Source of the DNA: Eubacteriaceae bacterium Marseille-Q4139
GTDB taxonomy: Bacteria > Bacillota > Clostridia > Lachnospirales > Lachnospiraceae
DNA: 64,000 bases
Reading direction: 5' to 3'
NCBI GenBank assembly: GCA_018223415.1
Contig: JAGTTQ010000001.1
Location: 1,895,865 to 1,959,864 of the forward strand
Shown here piece by piece: positions 35,205 to 42,096 of this stretch. Each line of letters begins with the position of its first letter. Position 1 is the first letter of the stretch. A program made the position numbers and the translations under genes. The notes below the pieces were generated by a model that was not told the origin of the DNA, did not search any database, and saw only the letters and a program-made list of their open reading frames with translations.

Positions 35205-36635
35205 TTACTTTACATGCGGTTTCACGTCAGGCGGAAGAAGCGGCTGGTAGCCGTCATCGCCGGCTTTTCTTTTAAATTCTTCTTTGGCAGCAGCCACAAG
35301 CTCCGGGGATTCCAAAAGGTCGATGGCTGCTGCGGCCAGAACCTTTCCGGCGTATAAAAGACCTTTGTGGGCGATGGAACTCTTTCCCTGGGCGACCATC
35401 TGCCAGGTGTGTTCCGGCGTTCCTCCGGCGCAGGTTGCGGCTACAATCTGGGAGGTGGGGCATACCCAGCTTACGTCGCCCACATCCGAGGAGCCGGAGA
35501 TGGGCTTTTCCGACGGCTGGTAAGGCATGATAAAGCTGTAAATGCTCTTTTTGTCGTATTCGGCGCCGATCTGGCGGCCCTTTTCGCCCATGATTTTTTC
35601 AAAGCGGTCAGCCAATTTCGTCCTGTTTGGAAGCGTGTCCTGAATGGCTTTCGCAAAAGAATATTCTTCCTCGGAATACTGCGGGAGACCGACGGCCTTC
35701 ATGTTTTCATAGAGAACCTTTTCCAGGCTGTGATTTACGAGGATGTTGGAGCAGGCCTTTTCCAGACGGATCGTGACATCGACGCCGCACATCATGGCTG
35801 CGCCCTTTGCGATCTGGTTGACGCGCTCATAAATTTCCTTTACCTGGCTGTTCTTCGGCGCCCGGATCAAGTAGACGGATTCGGCTTCGGCCTGCACCAC
35901 GTTGGGCGCGTCGCCGCCGGTGTTGGTGATGGCGTAATGAACCCTTGCCTCGGGGATGATATGTTCTCTGAGGAACTGGACCCCCATGTTCATTAACTCC
36001 AGCGCGTCGAGGGCGCTGCGGCCTAAGTGAGGGCTTGTCCCGGCATGGGCGCTGATGCCCTTAAAGGAATAGCGTACCTTCACGTTTGCCAGGGAGCTGA
36101 AGGCCCAGACGGCGTTCATGTTGTTGGGGTGCCAGGAAAGTGCGATGTCCACATGGCTAAATACGCCGTCTCTTGCAAGAAACGCCTTGGCGGAACCGCC
36201 TTCCTCGGCCGGGCAGCCGAAGTAGACGACGGTGCCGGGACATTTTTTCTCTTTCAGATATTCTTTGACGGCAATGGCGGCCGCCAGACTTCCCGCACCG
36301 AGAAGATTGTGTCCGCATCCATGGCCGTTTCCGCCCTTTTCTAACGGTTCTTTTTCTGCGATTCCCGCCTTCTGGCTGAGTCCCGGAAGTGCGTCAAATT
36401 CTCCCAAAATCCCGATGACCGGCGAGCCGCTTCCGAAGGTTCCGGAAAATGCGGTGGGAATCCCCGCAAGGTTGGACTCCACGGTAAATCCCTCTTTTTC
36501 CAGTGCCTCTTTTAAAATAGAAGAAGAGACGTTCTCTGTGTAGTCAGTTTCCGGGTTGTCCCAGATGGAATCGCTGACGGAAAAAAGAACCCCGGCCTTT
36601 TCGTCTAACGATCTCAGTGCTTCCTGCTTGTCCAT
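35205..36635 (-). CDS. M20-family amidohydrolase (AbgB-like)
   Basis: A 476-residue metallopeptidase-fold protein. LGEFDALPGLSQKAG, GHGCGHNLLGAG with the metal-binding His-Cys pair (about residue 107), and GCPAEEGGSAKAFLAR with the catalytic Glu pair match the p-aminobenzoyl-glutamate hydrolase subunit B / amidohydrolase subgroup. Family enzymes cleave amide bonds of aminobenzoyl-glutamate, N-acyl amino acids or peptides. It is first in an operon with the GPH symporter and divergent from a LysR regulator, the classic layout of an inducible uptake-and-hydrolysis unit. Confidence 0.9.
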   Translation of the reverse strand: MDKQEALRSLDEKAGVLFSVSDSIWDNPETDYTENVSSSILKEALEKEGFTVESNLAGIPTAFSGTFGSGSPVIGILGEFDALPGLSQKAGIAEKEPLEKGGNGHGCGHNLLGAGSLAAAIAVKEYLKEKKCPGTVVYFGCPAEEGGSAKAFLARDGVFSHVDIALSWHPNNMNAVWAFSSLANVKVRYSFKGISAHAGTSPHLGRSALDALELMNMGVQFLREHIIPEARVHYAITNTGGDAPNVVQAEAESVYLIRAPKNSQVKEIYERVNQIAKGAAMMCGVDVTIRLEKACSNILVNHSLEKVLYENMKAVGLPQYSEEEYSFAKAIQDTLPNRTKLADRFEKIMGEKGRQIGAEYDKKSIYSFIMPYQPSEKPISGSSDVGDVSWVCPTSQIVAATCAGGTPEHTWQMVAQGKSSIAHKGLLYAGKVLAAAAIDLLESPELVAAAKEEFKRKAGDDGYQPLLPPDVKPHVK

Positions 36636-36692
36636 GTCAAAAGACCCCTTTCTGTCATTGCTTTTTTGCGTCCGGATGCTTTTTCTGAATCC

Positions 36693-36716
36693 ATCATAGC
36701 AGGAATTGACATTCCT
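36693..36716 (-). promoter_or_regulatory. -10 box and overlapping palindrome of the M20/symporter operon
   Basis: On the - strand, TATGAT (36693-36698) is preceded immediately by the perfect inverted repeat AGGAATTGACATTCCT (36701-36716). The palindrome sits where the spacer would be, so it is a plausible operator for the divergent LysR regulator. Confidence 0.5.
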
Positions 36717-36785
36717 AAGAAGATATGAAATAATTACAGGGGTGTATATTTTTGTGCAAAACGGATAAAAAACGGGGGCGATTCA

Positions 36786-37703
36786 TTGAAAATAGAACAG
36801 ATTCGATATGTTTTGGAGATTTATAAGACGGGCTCCATCTCGAAGGCCGCACAAAAGTTCTATATGTCCAGGCCGAACATGAGCAATTCTGTCCGCAACC
36901 TGGAAAACGAAGTGGGTTTTGAGATTCTGGAGCGCAGCGTAGACGGCGTGAAGTTTACGAAAAAAGGCCAGGCCTTTATCCGGCACTGCATGAACATTAT
37001 AAAAGAGGTAGATGAAATTCAGGAGCTGGCAGAGGAAAAGGCCAGGCTCCAATTCGGCGTGGTAAATCCCAACTGCCCGCCGGCGGAGGAGGCGTTTATA
37101 AAGCTCTGCCGTGCCATGGAGGCGAAGGAAGAACTGTCCCGGTATCAGCTTTCCATGTACCGGGAGTACCAGTATGAGAGCATGGTTCTGTTAAACCGCA
37201 GAAAAGCCGATATCGCCATTACGGTCAGCAAGGACTTAAGCGCCCCGTCGCTGCTTCGGGAAATGAGCGAGCGGGGGCTGGAATACAAAAAGCTGTGGGA
37301 CGCGCCCTGCAACGTGAATTTATCAGTGAATCATCCGCTGGCAGACGACCCGGATTTCCGGCTCCAGAAGCTCAGGAATTATCCCTTCGTGGAGTACGCT
37401 ATCGAGTCCGACCGCGGTTCGCCCTATAACCGAATTTCCAATGTGAGCTTTGTGAACCTTGCAAAAGTAGCTCGGGTGGATTCCGGGAACATGCGGACGC
37501 GCGTCATTGCCGCCACCAATGCATACGGCGTCGGGATCGCACAGCCGCCGGCCTGGGCGAAGGCCAACGGGATCCGCTGCATCCCGATTCCGGGATTTAC
37601 CATGGAGGTGGGAGTGATCCGCCGCGCCGGAGAGCCAGAATCGGAACCGGAACGGCTGTTTATGGAGTTTTTCAGAGAGGAAATGCGGTTTTTGGTGGAA
37701 TAA
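36786..37703 (+). CDS. LysR-family transcriptional regulator
   Basis: TTG start behind GGGGGCG; 305 residues. The N-terminal winged helix (about 1-60) reads YVLEIYKTGSISKAAQKFY-MSRPNMSNSVRNLENEVGF, followed by the linker helix and a substrate-binding domain (about 90-300). Divergent transcription from the M20 amidohydrolase and symporter makes these its likely targets. Confidence 0.92.
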   Translation: MKIEQIRYVLEIYKTGSISKAAQKFYMSRPNMSNSVRNLENEVGFEILERSVDGVKFTKKGQAFIRHCMNIIKEVDEIQELAEEKARLQFGVVNPNCPPAEEAFIKLCRAMEAKEELSRYQLSMYREYQYESMVLLNRRKADIAITVSKDLSAPSLLREMSERGLEYKKLWDAPCNVNLSVNHPLADDPDFRLQKLRNYPFVEYAIESDRGSPYNRISNVSFVNLAKVARVDSGNMRTRVIAATNAYGVGIAQPPAWAKANGIRCIPIPGFTMEVGVIRRAGEPESEPERLFMEFFREEMRFLVE

Positions 37704-37849
37704 AAACGATGGGGAGGGGCAGATTATGACGATACGGACGCTGGTGACAGAGGCCGTTCATAAGAAATAACCGCAGATGAAAATGAGATTTACAGGGATA
37801 ATACGGTTTTTCAGCTCTTGGGGGAGAGAGGGGAGTTAGGGTGAAAAAG

Positions 37850-37875
37850 AAAACGCCCTGCAAAAATGGCGTTTT
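37850..37875 (+). terminator. Terminator after the LysR gene
   Basis: AAAACGCC (37850-37857) pairs with GGCGTTTT (37868-37875) around a 10-base loop, ending in TTTT. Between the LysR stop and here only a 14-codon reading frame (37725-37769) is seen, too short to call. Confidence 0.6.
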
Positions 37876-37891
37876 GAGAAAGAAATTCGTA

Positions 37892-37920
37892 TTGAAATGC
37901 CTATAAAAATCTGGTAGAAT
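37892..37920 (+). promoter_or_regulatory. Promoter of the toxin-like mRNA
   Basis: TTGAAA and TAGAAT are separated by exactly 17 bases. The predicted transcript has an approximately 75-base leader. It contains a GAAAGCACTCAC...AGTGG-TGCCTC hairpin (37930-37958) that resembles the start of the antisense RNA at 39877-39941. Confidence 0.75.
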
Positions 37921-38003
37921 TTTGTCTATGAAAGCACTCACGACAGGAGTGGCTGCCTCTTTTCTATTCCCGTATGGGGATACATAGAAAGGGGGTGGTG
38001 TAT

Positions 38004-38117
38004 ATGACAGCCTATGAAATTATCATGGTTTTGCTGGAAGCGTTGAGACTTCTCTTGTCTTTTAGCAGTATCGTCATAGCACTGCTTGCTTTTCTCGATC
38101 AGAGAAACAGGCATTAA
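38004..38117 (+). CDS. Small holin-like toxin of a type I toxin-antitoxin locus
   Basis: A 37-residue peptide behind GGGGGTGG. It begins MTAYEIIMVLLEALRL, forms a single hydrophobic helix to about residue 31 and ends in a charged DQRNRH tail. Size, the MxxYExI start and the charged tail fit the putative holin-like toxin family of Firmicutes (Hol_Tox type). A strong promoter precedes it. Its natural downstream terminator and the convergent antisense RNA are now 1.75 kb away because an IS1182-family element entered 7 bases after the stop codon. Confidence 0.75.
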   Translation: MTAYEIIMVLLEALRLLLSFSSIVIALLAFLDQRNRH

Positions 38118-38124
38118 ATAAAAA

Positions 38125-39876
38125 GAGGGTGTCCCAAAAGTCATGAAGTGACTTGAGGGGATACCCTCTTTTTCTGAAAAAATAGAGAACGGTTACCACG
38201 CCGTTCTCCATTTCCCCTTATTATGTGATATAATAAGGTATGCTCACATTTAAAGATTATACTACGGATCAATTACAATTACCACTATCTTTTGAAGATT
38301 TTATACCGGAAAATCATCTGGTGCGGGTCGTAAATACCATCGTGGACAGTTTGGACCTGTCTTCACTCTACGGCAGATACAAAGAGGGCGGATGCCCTGC
38401 TTATCACCCACGGATGATGCTGAAGGTTATGATCTATTCTTATTCTCAGAAAGTTTATTCCTCCCGCATGATCGCAAAAGCTCTTCGTGAAAATGTTAAT
38501 TTCATGTGGATCGCTGGTGGAAATCAACCGGATTTTCGTACCGTCAATCGCTTTCGCCTTCACATGAAAGACATCATCGAGGATGTGTTCTTTGAAGTGG
38601 TCAAACTCCTGATCGAGAAAAACTATATCAAGCTTCAGAATTACTTTTTGGATGGCACAAAGATCGAGGCTAACGCCAATAAGTATTCTTTCGTATGGAA
38701 CAAGTCCGTCCGTAATTATGACCGGAAACTAGATGAAAAGATCAAGAACCATCTCCGGGAGATCGACCGGATTGTGGCGGAAGAAAATCAGATTTATCTG
38801 GAAGAAGACCTGGAGGAAAAGGGGGAGCATACCCAGATCACCGCAGAACAGGTGGCAGCTGTTGTGGAGAGCATCGACAAAAAGTTGGAACAAGAGCCAG
38901 GAAATAAACAGCTGAAGAAAAAATCCAAAGAATTTAAAAAGGATATCCTTCCCAGGAAACAGAAATACGAAAAATCCCTGGAAACCTTTCGTGGAAGGAA
39001 CAGCTATTCAAAAACAGACCAGGGTGCCACTTTTATGAGGATGAAAGAAGATGCCATGTTAAACGGCCAGCTAAAACCTGGCTATAACATCCAGATCGGG
39101 ACAGAGAACCGATATATCGTGGGCTTTACCATACATCCCAACCCAACCGATACGAAAACAATGATCCCGCACCTAAGGCACCTGGAAGAAAAACTGGGGT
39201 GTTTACCGGAAAACGTGATCGCGGATGCAGGATATGGGAGCGAAGAGAATTATGAATATTTAGAAGAAAAGAAGGTAGGCTGTTATGTAAAATACAACAA
39301 ATTTCACTGGGAGAAGAAAAAGAAAAACCGGGAGACCCCTTATCTGGCGGAGAATCTGCCCTATCTGCCGGAATCAGACAGCTTTGTCTGCAGAAATGGG
39401 AAACGGCTGGTGCATGTGGGAAACCGAAAATATGTAACAGAAGCCGGCTATGAAACTAGGCGGGATTATTACCGGTGTGAAGACTGCAGCGGCTGCCACT
39501 ATGCATCAGAATGTAAGCATACGGAAAAGAACCGCACGGTCCGGGTATCCCACCGGTTGAATGAACTGAAAAGAAAAGCAAACGAGAACCTTTGTTCCGA
39601 AAAAGGACTGGTACTGCGTTCACAAAGGGTTGTGGAAGTGGAACAGGTCTTTGGGAGGATCAAAGGCTGTTGGTCGTTCCGTCGTTTTCACTTGCGCGGA
39701 GCGGATAAGGTAAAAATAGAGTGGGGACTGTTAGCAATCGCCCATAACATCACAAAGATGGCGCTGGAGAGATGAACATCCAGTGCTGTTTTTCATGTAA
39801 AAGCCCTTTTCAGCAATATAAGAAGAGGATGCCCCTCTCTATGATTTTTAATCAATCATAGTTTTGGGACACCCTC
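38125..39876 (+). mobile_element. IS1182-family insertion sequence (about 1752 bp)
   Basis: Ends are GAGGGTGTCCCAAAA and TTTTGGGACACCCTC, perfect 15-bp inverted repeats, flanked by AAA on the left and TTT on the right so that the repeat can be extended. One full-length transposase gene lies inside. No clear target duplication is visible. The element separates a toxin-like gene from its antisense RNA gene. Confidence 0.88.
38240..39775 (+). CDS. IS1182-family transposase
   Basis: A 511-residue protein. The N-terminal domain has FIPENHLVRVVNTIVDSLDLS and HPRMMLKVMIYSYSQKVYSSR, followed by a DDE core (YFLDGTKIEANANKYSFVW, VIADAGYGSEENYEYL) with an IS1182-type zinc-ribbon-like CEDCSGCHYASEC (about residue 415). 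The C-terminal WSFRRFHLRGADKVKIEWGL matches the family end. The frame is intact. Confidence 0.93.
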   Translation: MLTFKDYTTDQLQLPLSFEDFIPENHLVRVVNTIVDSLDLSSLYGRYKEGGCPAYHPRMMLKVMIYSYSQKVYSSRMIAKALRENVNFMWIAGGNQPDFRTVNRFRLHMKDIIEDVFFEVVKLLIEKNYIKLQNYFLDGTKIEANANKYSFVWNKSVRNYDRKLDEKIKNHLREIDRIVAEENQIYLEEDLEEKGEHTQITAEQVAAVVESIDKKLEQEPGNKQLKKKSKEFKKDILPRKQKYEKSLETFRGRNSYSKTDQGATFMRMKEDAMLNGQLKPGYNIQIGTENRYIVGFTIHPNPTDTKTMIPHLRHLEEKLGCLPENVIADAGYGSEENYEYLEEKKVGCYVKYNKFHWEKKKKNRETPYLAENLPYLPESDSFVCRNGKRLVHVGNRKYVTEAGYETRRDYYRCEDCSGCHYASECKHTEKNRTVRVSHRLNELKRKANENLCSEKGLVLRSQRVVEVEQVFGRIKGCWSFRRFHLRGADKVKIEWGLLAIAHNITKMALER

Positions 39877-39941
39877 TTTGCCCACTAGGGCATTAAACCA
39901 TCTTATGAGGCATCCACTTTTGGAGTGGGTGCTTTCTTTTC
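39877..39941 (-). ncRNA. Antisense antitoxin-like RNA (5' part), cut off from its toxin by an IS
   Basis: A near-consensus - strand promoter at 39948-39976 would start an RNA at about 39941 that heads toward the toxin gene. Its first segment forms a strong hairpin (GCACCCACT with AGTGGATGC) and then a TGCCC/GGGCA hairpin at 39879-39893. The same RNA, with small differences, is repeated at 63939-64000. In the uninterrupted locus this RNA would overlap the 3' end of the toxin message. Its 3' end is not defined; it now runs into the IS. Confidence 0.6.
39910..39940 (+). terminator. Original terminator of the toxin mRNA
   Basis: GCATCCACT (39910-39918) pairs with AGTGGGTGC (39924-39932), followed by TTTCTTTT. 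In the intact locus this would end the toxin transcript. On the other strand the same hairpin is the start of the antisense RNA. Confidence 0.7.
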
Positions 39942-39947
39942 ATCCTT

Positions 39948-39976
39948 ATTATAACGGATTCCTCACGGAATTTCAA
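39948..39976 (-). promoter_or_regulatory. Promoter of the antitoxin-like RNA
   Basis: On the - strand, TTGAAA and TATAAT are separated by exactly 17 bases, reading toward the toxin gene. Confidence 0.75.
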
Positions 39977-39988
39977 GTCTTTTCCGCT

Positions 39989-40135
39989 TCATCGATATAA
40001 TCCCGTAAACCCAAGCAGTCCTGCAAAGACAGTAGAAACCGCGCTGATAAGAGTGAGCCACCCATGTCTGACATGGGAAAGTAAGGGGAGAGGCGAGAGC
40101 CCCACAATGATGACAGAGATTTTCAAATCCCCCAT
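39989..40135 (-). other. Possible small hydrophobic peptide or gene remnant
   Basis: A 48-codon frame from ATG at 40135 gives a peptide with a hydrophobic start (KISVIIVGLSPLPLL) and a second hydrophobic stretch (LTLISAVSTVFAGLLGFTGL). The frame is also open about 15 codons upstream. No ribosome site is visible, so it may be the tail of a decayed membrane-protein gene. Apart from this and the antitoxin promoter, 39977-40275 shows nothing recognisable. Confidence 0.25.
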
Positions 40136-40275
40136 ATCAGCAGTGCAAATAACAGCTTTCTCTGTTTTTATGCTTTAAATACAGCGCAGGAGAAATGAAA
40201 AACTGTCTTTTGTATGGGACATGTGGTATGATGAAAGAAAATAGTAGGAAAATCTGGGAAAAGGAGGCAAATCCA

Positions 40276-40749
40276 ATGCAGAAAAAGATATTGTACTTTC
40301 GCTGGGCAGTTTTCGGCATAAGTGCGGTTCTCCTGCTGAGCCTTTTGGCTCACTCGGCCCTGTTTTTGGCAATGAACACATGGTTTGCAGTGGAGAATGG
40401 CACTCTCGTTACAAACGAAAACAGGCAGCTGATAGAAACCCGTTTTGCCCTGCGTGATGCTGCTGACGCAATCGCCAGAACAGGAACAGGCGTCTTTAAT
40501 ATAGGCTGTCTGGTGCTGCTGTATCCGTTGATGGTAATGCGAAAAATGTATTCGCCCAAAAGGATAATCGCATGGCTGCTGGGATTATTGCTGTCGATCC
40601 TTGTTGTGACCGTACCGTTTATGCTGAATGACACCATATATGGATACGCAGACTATTTTCTTCCGGTCTTACATGTGCTGCCGTGTATTGCGCTGCTTTT
40701 CCTGGTGTCTGGCGCCCAGCTTTTATTTGGTAAATTTGGAGATAAATAG
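40276..40749 (+). CDS. Hypothetical small membrane protein
   Basis: Start chosen at 40276 (MQKKILYF) behind AAGGAGG; 157 residues. Four hydrophobic segments are evident, near residues 8-32, 72-90, 98-118 and 128-150, with a soluble stretch rich in polar and arginine residues at about 40-70. I do not recognise the family. It lies between the transposon-disrupted toxin locus and the convergent rubrerythrin gene and shares a bidirectional terminator with the latter. Confidence 0.7.
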   Translation: MQKKILYFRWAVFGISAVLLLSLLAHSALFLAMNTWFAVENGTLVTNENRQLIETRFALRDAADAIARTGTGVFNIGCLVLLYPLMVMRKMYSPKRIIAWLLGLLLSILVVTVPFMLNDTIYGYADYFLPVLHVLPCIALLFLVSGAQLLFGKFGDK

Positions 40750-40758
40750 ATAAAAATC

Positions 40759-40782
40759 AGGAGCCGGAAAAATCCGGCTCCT
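40759..40782 (+). terminator. Bidirectional terminator
   Basis: AGGAGCCGGA pairs perfectly with TCCGGCTCCT around an AAAA loop, between the convergent membrane-protein and rubrerythrin genes. The - strand side continues GATTTTT. Confidence 0.75.
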
Positions 40783-40803
40783 ATCTTGTACTCACATATT
40801 TGA

Positions 40804-41346
40804 TTAGCCAAAGTATCTCTTAAGCAGACCCTCGAACGCTCTTCCGTGGCGAGCCTCGTCGCGTGCCATCTCATGAACAGTGTCATGGATTGCATCCAGG
40901 TTGGCAGCCTTTGCTCTCTTAGCAAGGTCGAACTTGCCGGCCGTTGCGCCGTTCTCAGCCTCAACTCTCATCTCCAGGTTCTTCTTGGTGCTGTTTGTAA
41001 CAACCTCGCCGAGAAGCTCTGCAAACTTGGCAGCATGCTCAGCCTCTTCGTAAGCTGCCTTCTCCCAGTAAAGGCCGATCTCCGGATAGCCCTCTCTGTG
41101 AGCTACTCTTGCCATTGCAAGGTACATACCAACTTCCTTGCACTCGCCCTCGTAGTTTGCTCTTAAGTCCATGATGATGTCTTCGCTTGCGCCCTGAGCA
41201 ACGCCAACCTCATGCTCAGCAGCCCATGTCATGTCAGCAGCCTGCTCTTTGAACTTGGAAGCCGGAGCGCCGCAGACCGGACATTTCTCCGGAGCTGCAT
41301 CTCCCTCGTGAACATAACCGCAAACCATACATACAAATTTCTTCAT
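40804..41346 (-). CDS. Reverse rubrerythrin (peroxide reductase)
   Basis: A 180-residue protein with an N-terminal rubredoxin-like iron site (CMVCGYVH and CPVCGAP, four Cys at about 6-26). A ferritin-like diiron domain (about 40-180) follows, with EGECKEVGMYLAMARVA, EEAEHAAKF and DEARHGRAF carrying Glu/His ligands. This order, rubredoxin first, is that of the clostridial reverse rubrerythrins that reduce hydrogen peroxide and help survive oxygen. A box resembling the one before the PerR-like gene lies 34 bases upstream, so peroxide-responsive control is likely. Confidence 0.94.
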   Translation of the reverse strand: MKKFVCMVCGYVHEGDAAPEKCPVCGAPASKFKEQAADMTWAAEHEVGVAQGASEDIIMDLRANYEGECKEVGMYLAMARVAHREGYPEIGLYWEKAAYEEAEHAAKFAELLGEVVTNSTKKNLEMRVEAENGATAGKFDLAKRAKAANLDAIHDTVHEMARDEARHGRAFEGLLKRYFG

Positions 41347-41379
41347 AGCAATCTCTCTCCTTTTTTTATATTTGAATTT

Positions 41380-41397
41380 TAATAATAGTAATTGTTA
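41380..41397 (-). promoter_or_regulatory. Candidate PerR box upstream of rubrerythrin
   Basis: TAATAATAGTAATTGTTA is an AT-rich partial palindrome followed by CTGATATC. Almost the same string, AATAATAATAATTTTTACTGATATA, occurs upstream of the Fur/PerR-type gene at 41892. Shared position and sequence suggest one regulator. Confidence 0.55.
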
Positions 41398-41442
41398 CTG
41401 ATATCAATATACTACATAAACTTCTGTTTGTCAACAGGAAAT

Positions 41443-41835
41443 TTAACTTTTTTTGTGGAGACAGGCCTCACATTCTCCGTAGAAAAAGATCATGTGGGAG
41501 TCCACGCGCCCTCGGATTTTCTGTGTGAGAAATTCAGAGGTATCCCGCACCATTTCCACGGGAAGATCCTGGATGGCGCCGCAGGACTTGCACACAAAAT
41601 GGTAATGGGGCTCCGTCCGGAAATCAAAATGCTCGGAACCGTCCCCGCAGGAAAAACGGGTGATTTCCCCGAGCTCCGCCAACAGGTTCAGATTCCGGTA
41701 GACGGTGCCAAGGCTGATGTTGGGAAACTCTTCCCGCACCGTCAGATACAGGGTATCTGCGGTGGGATGGTCGGTGCGGTTCATCAGGCAGTTCTTGATG
41801 GATTCCCGCTGCCGGCTGTATTTTAAGGCTTTCAT
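41443..41835 (-). CDS. Fur-family regulator, PerR-like
   Basis: Start chosen at 41835 (MKALKYSRQRE) behind AAGGAG; 130 residues. The N-terminal winged helix has HPTADTLYLTVREEFPNISLGTVYRNLNLLAELGEI. HFDFRTEPHYHFVCKSCGAIQDL carries metal ligands and the first CxxC, and CEACLHKK the second, forming the structural zinc site. Nearest resemblance is to PerR. The adjacent rubrerythrin gene and the matching AT-rich boxes support a peroxide-stress role, and autoregulation is likely. Confidence 0.9.
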   Translation of the reverse strand: MKALKYSRQRESIKNCLMNRTDHPTADTLYLTVREEFPNISLGTVYRNLNLLAELGEITRFSCGDGSEHFDFRTEPHYHFVCKSCGAIQDLPVEMVRDTSEFLTQKIRGRVDSHMIFFYGECEACLHKKS

Positions 41836-41891
41836 TCCACTCACTCCTTCTGCCAGATCGTTCATCGTCGTCTGAATCATATATCAAAAAC

Positions 41892-41908
41892 AATAATAAT
41901 AATTTTTA
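41892..41908 (-). promoter_or_regulatory. Candidate PerR box upstream of the PerR-like gene
   Basis: AATAATAATAATTTTTA followed by CTGATATA matches the box at 41380-41397 before rubrerythrin. It lies 57 bases before the regulator start. Confidence 0.5.
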
Positions 41909-41986
41909 CTGATATACTATCAAAAAAATTCCCTCCTGTCAATGGAGAATGGAAAATTTCTTCTCCCGGACTTTGCCAGAATCCGC

Positions 41987-42015
41987 TTGTAAAGAAGGGA
42001 AAATTTCATTATACT
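41987..42015 (+). promoter_or_regulatory. Promoter of the giant-protein operon
   Basis: TTGTAA and TATACT are separated by exactly 17 bases, about 80 bases ahead of the start codon of the 1620-residue gene. Confidence 0.65.
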
Positions 42016-42096
42016 TAAAGGAAAGAGGATATCCGGGAAACACCGGATTCCTGGCCGGATATCCGAAGCTTCAAAGAAAACAAGAGAGGTGATTGC

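Noticed and set aside
37725..37769. 14-codon frame MTIRTLVTEAVHKK after the LysR gene with a plausible ribosome site
   Set aside because: Too short to support; it could be the stump of a deleted gene, but no remaining homologous sequence is visible.
38109..39896. GGCATTAAA on both sides of the IS1182 element as a target duplication
   Set aside because: The two copies are at unequal distances from the element ends (4 and about 11 bases); they belong to the toxin 3' end and to the hairpin region rather than to a target duplication.
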